Shown here in pieces: positions 48,320-56,082 of a DNA stretch of 64,000 nucleotides (the stretch's first letter is position 1; every line of letters starts with the position of its first letter). The notes beneath the pieces were generated by a model that was given only the letters and a program-made list of their open reading frames with translations, did no database searches and was not told where the DNA came from. Position numbers and translations under genes: made by a program. Origin of the DNA: FEN-299 sp963717945 (GTDB lineage Bacteria; Acidobacteriota; Vicinamibacteria; Vicinamibacterales; Fen-181); NCBI GenBank assembly GCA_963717945.1, contig CAVQXT010000003.1:1426001-1490000 (forward strand), given 5' to 3'.

Positions 48320-50017
48320 ATGGCCAAGTGCGCGCGTTGCGGCAACGAGCTTCCACCCGACGCCCTCTTCTGCCCCCAGTGCGCTCTTCGCGCCGCCACC
48401 CCGACACCCGCCGTCGAGGCCGCGGGCTCGGGCGTCGCGACGATCACCGGCCTCGAGACGATCCCGGGCGTCGCGCCGCCGAATACGGCGACCGTCCTGG
48501 CCGAAGGCCAGGTCTTCCACGGGCGATACACGATCGAACGGCAGCTCGGTGCCGGGGCGATGGGGGTCGTGTACGCGGCGAAGGACCAGACGAGCGGCCG
48601 CCCGGTCGCGCTCAAGCTGATCAATCCCGCGCTCGCCGACCGGCCCACCGCGCGTCAGAAGTTCGTGAGCGAGGGCCTCATGGCCCGCGACGTGCGTCAC
48701 CCGAACGTCGTCGCCATGTACGACGTGGGCGAGGCCGACGGCCAGGTCTACCTGGTGATGGAGTACCTGGGCGGCGAGACGCTGCGCAAATGGCTGCGCC
48801 GCACCCTCCAGGAGAGCCGCGACGTCGCGTTCGACACGGCGCGCGGCATCATCCGACGCGTTCTCGAGGGCCTCGCGGCGGCGCACGCGGCCGGCGTCGT
48901 TCACCGCGACCTGAAGCCCGAGAACGTGATGCTGATGGGCGATCCCCAGGCGGGCGACTACCGCCTGAAGATCCTGGATTTCGGCATCGCGCGGGCGATC
49001 GGGGCGTCGAGCCACCTGACGACGACGTCGTCCTCGACCGGGACGCCGCTGTACATGGCGCCGGAGCAGAAGACCGCCGCGGACACCGTCGGGCCGCCGG
49101 CCGACCTCTACGCCGTGACGGCGATGCTGTACGAGCTTCTCATCGGCGTCGCGCCCGAGGGACGCTGGGGAGCGCCGTCGCGCGAGCGGCAGGATCTCCC
49201 AGCCGGGATCGATGCCGTCGTCGAGAGGGGCCTGGCGAACCGGCCACGCAGCCGCTACCAGAGCGCGGAGGAATACATCGAGGCGCTCGCGGGCGTCGAT
49301 CGACCGACGGGCCACGCGCCGCCGCCCCCTCCGGAGCCGCCTCGTCCCGAGCCGCCCCTGCCGCCGACCGTCCCGCCAACGACGTCGTCATGGGACCGGC
49401 TCGTGAAACGCTCGAGGTCGCAGTCCCCGGCGTCATGGGCCTTCTGGGACCGCCTGTCGAAGACGCAGCGCATCGTCTTCGCCGTGGTCGTAGTGGTGGC
49501 TCTCGGCGCCCTCGTCGGGTATTTCGAGAACCAGCGTGCCGTGGGCACGTCGGGAGCCGACGTGGTCGTGCCCCCTGCGCCTGCGACGACCCAACCCGAA
49601 ACACCTCCGGTCAGCCAGGGCGCGGCGAAAGGCCCCGGCGCCGAGGGCTCGACGAAAGGCGCGGACGTGACTCCGCCGCCGCCACCAGTACAGCCAACCT
49701 ACATGAACATCGCCGGGCGGTGGAGCGACGAGGTCACCGGCACCGGCTTCGCGGTCGCCTATGTGGACCTCACGCAGCGGGGCCAGGAGATCGGCGGGCC
49801 CGTCTACAACATGCAGGGCTACCAGGTCGCGACGTTCCAGGGTCGCGTTGACGGCAACTCGATGGAGTACAACTACCTGTCGGCCAACGGGGCGACCGGG
49901 ACGGGCCGTGGCGTGTTGAGGGCCGACGCGGTCCATCTCGACGTGGAGGTCCAGGATCACGCGACGGGCGCCTGGCAGCGGCACACGTTGCACAAGTTCC
50001 ACTGGCCGCCCGGGTAG
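48320..50017 (+). CDS. Zinc-ribbon Ser/Thr protein kinase with membrane segment and C-terminal beta domain
   Basis: 565 aa. Zinc ribbon at Cys4, Cys7, Cys18, Cys21; kinase domain about 75-330 with GAGAMGVVY, VALKLINPAL (catalytic Lys), HRDLKPENVML, DFGIARA and TPLYMAPEQ, all intact. A proline-rich linker (PPPPEPPRPEPPLPP) leads to one membrane helix (IVFAVVVVVALGALVGYF, about 390-407). Outside it is a further linker and a ~100-residue beta domain (NIAGRWSDEVTGTGFAVAYV, lipocalin-like rhythm). The zinc ribbon and kinase would face the cytoplasm and the beta domain the periplasm, as a possible sensor. It lies 33 bp downstream of the FHA gene. Confidence 0.9.
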   Translation: MAKCARCGNELPPDALFCPQCALRAATPTPAVEAAGSGVATITGLETIPGVAPPNTATVLAEGQVFHGRYTIERQLGAGAMGVVYAAKDQTSGRPVALKLINPALADRPTARQKFVSEGLMARDVRHPNVVAMYDVGEADGQVYLVMEYLGGETLRKWLRRTLQESRDVAFDTARGIIRRVLEGLAAAHAAGVVHRDLKPENVMLMGDPQAGDYRLKILDFGIARAIGASSHLTTTSSSTGTPLYMAPEQKTAADTVGPPADLYAVTAMLYELLIGVAPEGRWGAPSRERQDLPAGIDAVVERGLANRPRSRYQSAEEYIEALAGVDRPTGHAPPPPPEPPRPEPPLPPTVPPTTSSWDRLVKRSRSQSPASWAFWDRLSKTQRIVFAVVVVVALGALVGYFENQRAVGTSGADVVVPPAPATTQPETPPVSQGAAKGPGAEGSTKGADVTPPPPPVQPTYMNIAGRWSDEVTGTGFAVAYVDLTQRGQEIGGPVYNMQGYQVATFQGRVDGNSMEYNYLSANGATGTGRGVLRADAVHLDVEVQDHATGAWQRHTLHKFHWPPG

Positions 50018-50051
50018 CGACGCCTCTGTCAGCAACACCGTGGAGGGGATG

Positions 50052-51189
50052 ATGGTCTTTGCGGTCACGAAGGTGCGCCTCGACGGTTGTCTGTTCGGGC
50101 CTCCGAGCGAGCGGGACTACCGGACCGTGTTCCAGGACCGGACGGTTCCCGACCGCGTCGATCTGCGGCAGTACTGCACGCGGGTGGAGGACCAGGGGCA
50201 GATCGGGAGCTGCACGGCCAACGCGGCGGTCGGCGCCCTGGAATTCCACTACAAGCGCCGGGACGGGCAGTCGCCCGACCTGAGCCGCATGTTCGTCTAT
50301 TTCAACACGCGGCGCATGCTCGGGCAGGTGCCGTTCGACACCGGCGCGCAGATCCGCCAGGCGATGGCCTCGCTCATGGCCTTTGGCGCATGCCGCGAGG
50401 AGATCTGGCCGTACCGATCCGAGGCTGTTCGCGATGGAGCCGCCGCCGGTCGCATACAACGAGGCGACGCTCCACGAGGCGGTCGAGTACGCGCGCGTGA
50501 ACGGCGGGCAGGGGACGATCCAGGCGCTGGCTCAGGGCCTGCCGGTCGTGTTCGGCACGGCGATCCCGCGGCGCTGCTTCGAAGAGGCGGCCGTTGCCGG
50601 CGTCATGCCGAAGCTCACGCAGGAGGAGCTCGACAGCCCGAGGCAGGGCGGCCACGCGATGCTGCTGGTCGGCTACGACAACCCGGCCCGGGTCTTCATC
50701 GTCCGGAACAGCTGGGGCGAGACGTGGGGCGACCACGGCTACTGCTACATCCCGTACGACGTGATCGACGCGTGCTCTCCGGCCGAGGAGTTCTGGCTCG
50801 TCGCGGCGCTGGCGAAGGAGGCCGGCTTCCAGCTGGTTCGGCCGGGCCGCGCCCAGGGGATTGGCAGCGACACGCGCGACGACGAGGCGGCTCGCCGCGC
50901 GCCGCTCGCGGAGCCGGGCGGGATCGGCGGCGCGGCGGCGAGGATGCGCGAGCAGATTCGGGCGGGTCTCGAGGCGGACCTCGCGGCTTCCTCCCGCAAG
51001 GTGGACAACCTGGTGTCGGGCAAGCGGGGCGCCGACGCGGCGCCCAGGTCGGCGAGCGCGGCGGCGCTCCCGTGCACGGCGTGCGCGGGGAGCGGGATCT
51101 GCCCCTTCTGTCACGGCCGGAAGACGGGCTGCGTGCGGTGCGGCGGGAATGGCGCCTGCCCGGAGTGCGGCGGCAGCGGCGTGCTCTGA
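50052..51189 (+). CDS. C1 papain-like protease with DnaJ-type zinc fingers, frameshifted
   Basis: The first part has the active-site cysteine in EDQGQIGSCTANAAVGALEF; the frame breaks after EIWPY. The second part continues DPRLFAMEPPPVAYNEA and has the catalytic His in GGHAMLLVGYDNP and Asn in VRNSWGETWGDHGY. One extra C at 50414-50415 explains the break; without it the protein is about 378 aa. The C-terminus carries four CxxCxG-type knuckles (CTACAGSG, CPFCHGR, CVRCGGNG, CPECGGSG), the DnaJ zinc-finger pattern, which in DnaJ binds unfolded protein. No signal peptide: likely a cytoplasmic effector of the cluster. ATG 50052 has GGAGG five bases before. Confidence 0.85.
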
Positions 51190-51232
51190 CGGCGACCGCT
51201 CACCATTGGCTGTCCTGTTCAGGAGAACGAGT

Positions 51233-51517
51233 ATGGGCTACTGGGACTGTCCCAAGTGCGCTGCCGAGAACTCACTGGACGCCATCCGCTGCTGGCGCTG
51301 CGGGTTCCAGAATTACGGGGGCGTGGAGGGCAGTGCTCCCTCCCGCGAACGGCCCGAGCAGTCGACAGGCGTACTCAAGAAGCAGCGCCAGGGCATCCAG
51401 GAAGAGATGAAGAAGAGCCTCGACGACGGCCTCGAGCGCGGCCGGGCGACGCTCGATCGCCTCGCCGGGGGGCGTCCCGCATCGGGCAAGACGCGGACCC
51501 GCGCGGACCCGGAATGA
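51233..51517 (+). CDS. RanBP2-type zinc-ribbon adaptor, last gene of the cluster
   Basis: 94 aa. A RanBP2-like zinc finger fills the start (W4, C6, C9, N13, C20, C23: MGYWDCPKCAAENSLDAIR, then CWRCGFQNYGG), followed by a charged helical tail (KKQRQGIQEEMKKSLDDGLE) that could be a short coiled coil. AGGAG lies seven bases before the ATG at 51233. It ends inside the operator region of the following toxin-antitoxin pair. Function unknown; the zinc finger shared with its four upstream neighbours suggests a common partner. Confidence 0.8.
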   Translation: MGYWDCPKCAAENSLDAIRCWRCGFQNYGGVEGSAPSRERPEQSTGVLKKQRQGIQEEMKKSLDDGLERGRATLDRLAGGRPASGKTRTRADPE

Positions 51518-51539
51518 TATACTGATGCCTGTGTATATC
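51516..51539 (+). promoter_or_regulatory. Operator-like inverted repeat of the abrB/vapC pair
   Basis: GATATAC (51516-51522) and GTATATC (51533-51539) form a perfect 7-bp inverted repeat with a 10-bp spacer, 20 bases before the antitoxin ATG. AT-rich arms in otherwise GC-rich DNA also provide a TATACT -10-like box. Binding by the AbrB-type antitoxin is inference. Confidence 0.6.
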
Positions 51540-51558
51540 TTTCAGGGGAGGCTTTCTG

Positions 51559-51789
51559 ATGCAGGTGGCGAAATGGGGTAACAGTCTCGCGGTGAGGCTG
51601 CCCGCCGCGGTCGTCGAGGCGCTCGAACTGAAGGAAGGCGATCGGATCGAGATCGCCGTCGCCGGTGACCGGGCGTTCGCCGTGCGCCGCGACCGGCGAA
51701 CGGAACGGGCCCTCGCGCGCCTTCGGCGACTGCGCCGCGCCCTGCCTTCGGGATTCACGTTCGACCGCGAATCGGCGAACGAGCGATGA
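51559..51789 (+). CDS. AbrB/SpoVT-type antitoxin
   Basis: 76 aa. The swapped-hairpin DNA-binding fold is clear from MQVAKWGNSLAVRLPAAVVE and LELKEGDRIEIAVAGDRAFA. The basic C-terminal tail should contact the toxin. GGGGAGG precedes the ATG, and an inverted repeat lies just upstream. Its stop overlaps the toxin start by 4 bp (ATGA). Confidence 0.9.
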   Translation: MQVAKWGNSLAVRLPAAVVEALELKEGDRIEIAVAGDRAFAVRRDRRTERALARLRRLRRALPSGFTFDRESANER

Positions 51790-52193
51790 GCGACAAGGTC
51801 TTCCTCGACACCAACATCCTCCTGTACACCATCGGGCACGACGACCTGCGGACGCCCGTCGCCGAGGCGCTGGTCCGGCAGGGTGGCATTGTCAGTGTCC
51901 AGGTCTTGAACGAGCTGGCCGCGGTTGCGCATCGCAAGCTCGAGATGTCGTGGCAGGACGTCACGAGTGCGCTGGGCGCACTGAGGATCCTGTGCCCGTC
52001 GGTGGTCCCGGTGACCGTGGAGACGCATGACGCGGCGCTCCGCCTCGCGAGGCGCCATGGGTTTCACATCTACGACGCTCTCATCGTCGCGGCCGCCCTT
52101 GAAGCGGACTGCCGGATCCTCTACTCGGAGGACATGCAATCCGGCCAGGTCATCGGCGGCCGCCTCGCGATCCGGAATCCGTTTGCCGCGTGA
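51786..52193 (+). CDS. PIN-domain ribonuclease toxin (VapC family)
   Basis: 135 aa with MSDKVFLDTNILLYTIGHDD (first Asp and Asn), VSVQVLNELAAVAHRKL (Glu), HGFHIYDALIVAAALEAD and RILYSEDMQSGQ (late acidic residues), the full PIN catalytic set. It overlaps the antitoxin gene by 4 bp. The module sits directly behind the SPFH/kinase/protease cluster, a position in which toxin pairs often stabilise accessory gene blocks; that link is inference. Confidence 0.92.
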   Translation: MSDKVFLDTNILLYTIGHDDLRTPVAEALVRQGGIVSVQVLNELAAVAHRKLEMSWQDVTSALGALRILCPSVVPVTVETHDAALRLARRHGFHIYDALIVAAALEADCRILYSEDMQSGQVIGGRLAIRNPFAA

Positions 52194-52405
52194 GGGTTCT
52201 CGGGGCGCACACCAAGAGACGTTCAGGCAAGGCGGGGCTGCTACTTGTGGCGCGCCCTCTCTGTGCCCGCCGGCCGGGCATTCGCAGAATGGTCCAGGTT
52301 GTCCGCCCGGCCGAGGTAGGTGGCGCCGGTGCCGGTGCTAGCATGAAAACTGAGCGTTCCGCATCGGGCCGAAGCGGCCGAGGGACGGAACGGCCAGGAG
52401 GTGTC

Positions 52406-52909
52406 ATGCAAGCGCGACTGGATTTCGCGAAGACGGCGCCCGGCGTGGTGGAGTCCATGCGCGGGCTCGAGACATATCTGCGCTCGACCAGCCTCGAGGC
52501 GGGGCTGCTCGACCTGGTGAGGCTGCGGGTGTCGTTCATCAACGGGTGCGCCTACTGCGTGGACATGCACACCAAGGACGCGCGCGCGGGGGGCGAAACC
52601 GAGCAGCGTCTCTACGCGATCCCCGTCTGGCGGGAGACGCCGTACTTCACCGAACGGGAGCGCGCGGCGCTGGCGTGGGCGGAGGCGGTCACCAACGTCG
52701 CGTACGACCACGTGCCGGACGCCGAGTTCGAGGCCGTGCGTCGGCAGTTCACCGACAAGGAAGTGGCCGACCTCAGCCTGGCGATCGTTGCCATCAACGG
52801 ATGGAACCGCCTGGCGATCGCGTTCCGGGCGGTGCCCGGCACCTACCGCGTCGAGGCGCGCAGGGCGGTGGGCTCCACCGTGCCGACGCCGGGAGTCACT
52901 TCCGGATAG
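52406..52909 (+). CDS. Carboxymuconolactone decarboxylase/AhpD-family protein
   Basis: 167 aa. The AhpD redox motif is present as CAYCVDMHTKDAR (CxxC plus His), within a helical bundle (LEAGLLDLVRLRVSFING, TERERAALAWAEAVTNV). AhpD-like proteins act as thiol-dependent alkylhydroperoxidases or reductants. AGGAGG stands before the ATG at 52406. There is no partner peroxidase gene beside it; the DinB gene follows after 116 bp, same strand. Confidence 0.93.
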   Translation: MQARLDFAKTAPGVVESMRGLETYLRSTSLEAGLLDLVRLRVSFINGCAYCVDMHTKDARAGGETEQRLYAIPVWRETPYFTERERAALAWAEAVTNVAYDHVPDAEFEAVRRQFTDKEVADLSLAIVAINGWNRLAIAFRAVPGTYRVEARRAVGSTVPTPGVTSG

Positions 52910-53025
52910 CCACGTCGAAGGCCCGGCGATGTCTTCGGCAGGCACCATCTCGCGAACCTTCGAACGATGAACCCGCGCCGTCGGGGCCGCGCTCCCGCAT
53001 CGGCGCTTTCCGACAGGAGTTTCCA

Positions 53026-53529
53026 ATGCCCACGAACACGACCACCGAGAAGGACATGTTCCTGCGGACCCTGGGGCGCGAGTCCCAGATCACGCTCAAG
53101 CTCCTCAAGGCGTTTCCGGCGGACAAGGCCGACTTCAAGCCGCACGCGCGGTCGCGGTCGGCGAAGGACCTGGCCTGGACGTTCGTCATCGAGCAGGGCC
53201 TCGCGGACGCGGCGATGAAGGGGAAGGTGGACTTCTCGCAGCCGATGCCCCCGGCGCCGACCGACTTCCGCGACGTGATCGCCGCCTTCGAGCGCGCGGA
53301 ACACGAGACCGAGGCCAAGGTGTCGGCGGCGAGCGAGAACGACCTCAACAAGGAGGTGGCGTTCCCCGTCGGGCCGGGGAAGATGGGCGACCTGCGCCGC
53401 TTCGACGTGCTGTGGACGACCCTCATGGACCAGGTCCATCACCGCGGGCAGTTGTCCGTTTACCTGCGCCTGGCCGGGGCCAAGGTCCCGTCGATCTACG
53501 GGCCGAGCGCGGACGAGCCCTGGGTGTAG
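53026..53529 (+). CDS. DinB family protein
   Basis: 167 aa. Four-helix DinB-type protein with FPADKADFKPHARSRSAKDL near the first helix pair and the metal His pair in TTLMDQVHHRGQLSVYLRLA near the end, followed by the typical PSIYGPSADEP tail. The first histidine site of the family (usually in AWH) is replaced by LAWTFVIEQ, so metal binding may be altered. AGGAG lies five bases before the ATG. Possibly co-transcribed with the AhpD-like gene. Confidence 0.87.
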   Translation: MPTNTTTEKDMFLRTLGRESQITLKLLKAFPADKADFKPHARSRSAKDLAWTFVIEQGLADAAMKGKVDFSQPMPPAPTDFRDVIAAFERAEHETEAKVSAASENDLNKEVAFPVGPGKMGDLRRFDVLWTTLMDQVHHRGQLSVYLRLAGAKVPSIYGPSADEPWV

Positions 53530-53854
53530 CGGGACCGGTTGGCCTGACTCGGGGATGAGAGTCTCACCGACATAGGAGGCCGCGACTCGGAATTTCGCCA
53601 CCAGGGCGGGGTGCGACGCATCCCGTCCCTGCTGGCGAGTCAGCATCGCGGCCTTTCATTTAGACCCGGTCGGTACGCCAGGAACTCGCGCCGCCTCCCA
53701 GCACCCGCAACTGGCACATCAACCGGCAAATCTCGCTGTCGCAGCGGTGGCCGACGAGCCTCTCCGGCGCTACAATACTGCCGCCGATCGCCCGAGGAAG
53801 AGCGGGTGCGACGCCTCGTGCCCTTTGTGTATTGATTCTCGCTCGAGGTCCGCC
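53530..53854. other. Spacer between DinB and methyltransferase genes
   Basis: About 325 bp with no gene that I can support. A TACAAT at 53771-53776 on the plus strand is a plausible -10 box for the next gene, without a good -35. A short minus-strand stretch (about 53560-53646) translates to a protein-like string but has no recognisable domain. Confidence 0.35.
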
Positions 53855-54415
53855 ATGATCGAACCTCTTGCCGTCACGCTCTTTCCCGTCGTGTTCCTGG
53901 CCATCCTGTTCGGCGGCGGGGCGCTGATGCGTCGGCGACACGTCGAAATGGACGGCGATCCGCCGATCGATCGCCGTCTCTTCTACGTCAGCAAGTACTC
54001 GATCGTGGCGGTCTGGGCGGCGATGGTCGCACAGGCGTGGGGGCTCGGTCTTCCGCTGGCGGCGAGGCCCGACTGGGTGAGGGCCGGTTCGATCGTGCTC
54101 TGGGCCTGCGGGTTCGTCGTTCTCGTCGTCGGAAGGCTGACGATGAGCGAGTCGTTCAGGATCGGGTCGCCGCAGGAAAGGACGGGCCTGCGCGTGGCCG
54201 GGCCGTTCAGGGTCAGCCGCAATCCGATGTACCTCGGGGTGTTCACGACTCTCCTGGCCGCGGTCCTCTACACGCTGAATCCGCTCGTGCTCCCGATCGC
54301 CATTTTCATCGTCGCTGTCCATCACAAGATCGTCCTCGCCGAGGAGGCCTACCTGCGGGAGGCGTTCGGCGGCGAGTACGCCGAGTACTGCCGCCGGGTC
54401 GGGCGATACTTCTAG
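53855..54415 (+). CDS. Isoprenylcysteine carboxyl methyltransferase-like membrane protein
   Basis: 186 aa with about five membrane segments. The SAM-binding C-terminus of the ICMT/PEMT family is clear: RVAGPFRVSRNPMYLGVFTT, then HHKIVLAEEAYLREAFGGEY and AEYCRRVGRYF. Bacterial members methylate unknown lipids or isoprenoid-linked substrates. The start ATG 53855 lacks an obvious ribosome-binding site. An isoprenoid-synthase-like gene occurs elsewhere in the window (27573) but is too far away to imply a pathway. Confidence 0.88.
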   Translation: MIEPLAVTLFPVVFLAILFGGGALMRRRHVEMDGDPPIDRRLFYVSKYSIVAVWAAMVAQAWGLGLPLAARPDWVRAGSIVLWACGFVVLVVGRLTMSESFRIGSPQERTGLRVAGPFRVSRNPMYLGVFTTLLAAVLYTLNPLVLPIAIFIVAVHHKIVLAEEAYLREAFGGEYAEYCRRVGRYF

Positions 54416-54893
54416 AAAGAGGCATAGCGCATCGGGTCACCGCTCGTCTCGCGGTCGCTTGCGGACGTTGTCGGGACCATGAATCTCGCCCAGCACAGCA
54501 TCGAGCCAGCCCGCCAAGACCTCGTGTGCCTCATCGAGCGAATTGACCAGGCCAACCCGCTCTGCCTCTCCACCGGTTCTCGACTTCAAGATCTCCAGGG
54601 TTCGGATCCCGAGGCTTCGCCGCTCAGCACCCGGACCGGGCAGGATGGCAGTAAGCAGGGCAGAGTCGCGACGGAAGCCGCGAGAGCGTTCTACTGCCAA
54701 CCCGGTTGCAGCTTTTCCCAGCCTCCGCCGGCGGGAGGCGATCCGCTTTCCGGTCCGGCGACTACGTTGCCGCTGGCGTCACGCCACCAGTTGGACGCGG
54801 AGTTACTCACGCGGACGTTCTCGCCCGTCGAACAGTGCACCCATGTCTGCGATGGTCAATCACCGAGCCGTCGGCCGCGTCGCCATCGTCGAT
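54416..54893. other. Spacer with a possible degraded minus-strand gene tail
   Basis: About 480 bp. On the minus strand, a frame without a start reads VHCSTGENVRVSNSASNWWR and then GGGWEKLQPGWQ, ending at a stop at 54691; it looks like the C-terminus of a lost secreted protein. An 87-codon minus-strand frame at 54437-54700 has no recognisable domain and is not called. No repeat of the heptamer type is present. Confidence 0.3.
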
Positions 54894-55943
54894 TCAGCGC
54901 GGGTCGTACCACACGCCACGGCCGGCGCCGTGCTGGTTCAGCGTGCCGCGTTCCACGAGCACACGGAAGTGTTGTTTGAGCGTGTTGCGGCTGGCCCTGG
55001 TCAGCTTGATGGCCTCGCCCATGGTGACGCGGCCGTGCTCGCGGGCGAATTCGACGATCAGCAGCTGCAGCTCGGGCATCGCCGCCAGCACGATCTTCTC
55101 GCGCTCGACCTTCTTCTCCAGCCGCCGCACCTGCTCGGCCAGCGAGCGGAGGAAGAACAGCAGCCACGGCTGCCAGTCCGGGGAGTCGGTGCGGATCGTG
55201 CCTTGCGTGTGCCGCAGCGCCAGGTAGTAGGCGTCCTTGCTCTGTTCCACCACGCTTTCGAGCGAGCTGTACGGCACGTAGGCGTAGCCGGCCTGCAGGA
55301 GCAGGAGTGTGGTCAGCACGCGGCCCAGTCGGCCGTTGCCGTCCTGAAAGGGGTGGATCTCCAGGAACACGACGATGAACAGGGCGATGATGAGCAGCGG
55401 ATGCAGCCGGGCCGCATCGCGCTCCTGGCTCACCCAGGCCACCAATTCGGTCATCAGGTGCGGCGTGTCGAACGGTGTCGCGGTCTGAAACAGGATGCCG
55501 ACCTGGGCGCCGTTCTCGTCGAATGCGGCGATGCTGTTTGAAAGGGTCTTGTAGCCGCCCCGATGCCAGGCGTCCTTCTCGCTGTGGCGGAGCAGGACCT
55601 GGTGCAACTGCTTGATGTGGTTCTCGGTGAACGGGATGTCCTGCCAGGACGAGAACACCAGGTCCATCAGTTCGGCGTAGCCGGCTACTTCCTGTTCGTC
55701 ACGGGTGGCGAAGGATCTGACCTCCAGGTTCGCCAGCAGTTGCTGCACTTCCCGGTCGGACAGCTTGCTGCCCTCGATGCGGGTGGAGGAGCCGGTGCTC
55801 TCGATGGTCGCCACGCGCCTCAGCGCCGACAGGCGGTCGGGCGCAAGCGTACCCAGGGCGCGCCAGGCGCCCTTGAACTCGTCGATCCGGGCAACCAGGC
55901 TCAGGATCTCGGGGGTGAGTTGGATGGTTTCGAATCGCAGCAT
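54894..55943 (-). CDS. Fic-domain protein (AMPylator family) with DNA-binding C-terminus
   Basis: 349 aa. The Fic core motif is complete: HPFQDGNGRLGR. The N-terminal inhibitory motif appears as SSTRIEGSKLS (S/T-x-x-x-E-G), so it is a class II, self-inhibited Fic. Before the core is the usual EVAGYAELMDLV helix. The last ~70 residues (EFAREHGRVTMGEAIKLTRA, SRNTLKQHFRVLVERG) form a winged helix. It would transfer AMP to a protein target. I chose ATG 55943 (MLRFETIQLTPEIL), because the ATG at 55961 falls inside a repeated sequence; neither has a ribosome-binding site. Confidence 0.93.
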   Translation of the reverse strand: MLRFETIQLTPEILSLVARIDEFKGAWRALGTLAPDRLSALRRVATIESTGSSTRIEGSKLSDREVQQLLANLEVRSFATRDEQEVAGYAELMDLVFSSWQDIPFTENHIKQLHQVLLRHSEKDAWHRGGYKTLSNSIAAFDENGAQVGILFQTATPFDTPHLMTELVAWVSQERDAARLHPLLIIALFIVVFLEIHPFQDGNGRLGRVLTTLLLLQAGYAYVPYSSLESVVEQSKDAYYLALRHTQGTIRTDSPDWQPWLLFFLRSLAEQVRRLEKKVEREKIVLAAMPELQLLIVEFAREHGRVTMGEAIKLTRASRNTLKQHFRVLVERGTLNQHGAGRGVWYDPR

Positions 55944-55953
55944 AACCAATAAT

Positions 55954-56009
55954 ACGCCCATTTACACCCATTGTCTAGCCGCGCCTATTACGACGCCCAT
56001 TCACACCCA
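55954..56009. promoter_or_regulatory. Paired direct repeats upstream of fic
   Basis: ACGCCCATTTACACCCA (55954-55970) and ACGCCCATTCACACCCA (55993-56009) are direct repeats with one mismatch, 39 bp apart, each followed or preceded by AT-rich sequence (AATAATACG, CTATTACGACG). They sit in the promoter region shared by the divergent fic and ARPP-1 genes and could be binding sites for the Fic winged helix or another regulator. Confidence 0.55.
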
Positions 56010-56082
56010 ATTTGGCAGGCGGCGACAGCGGAGGCGCATGCGCCGCGCAGGATACAGCTGTGTCGGTTGGACCTCGTCTGTC

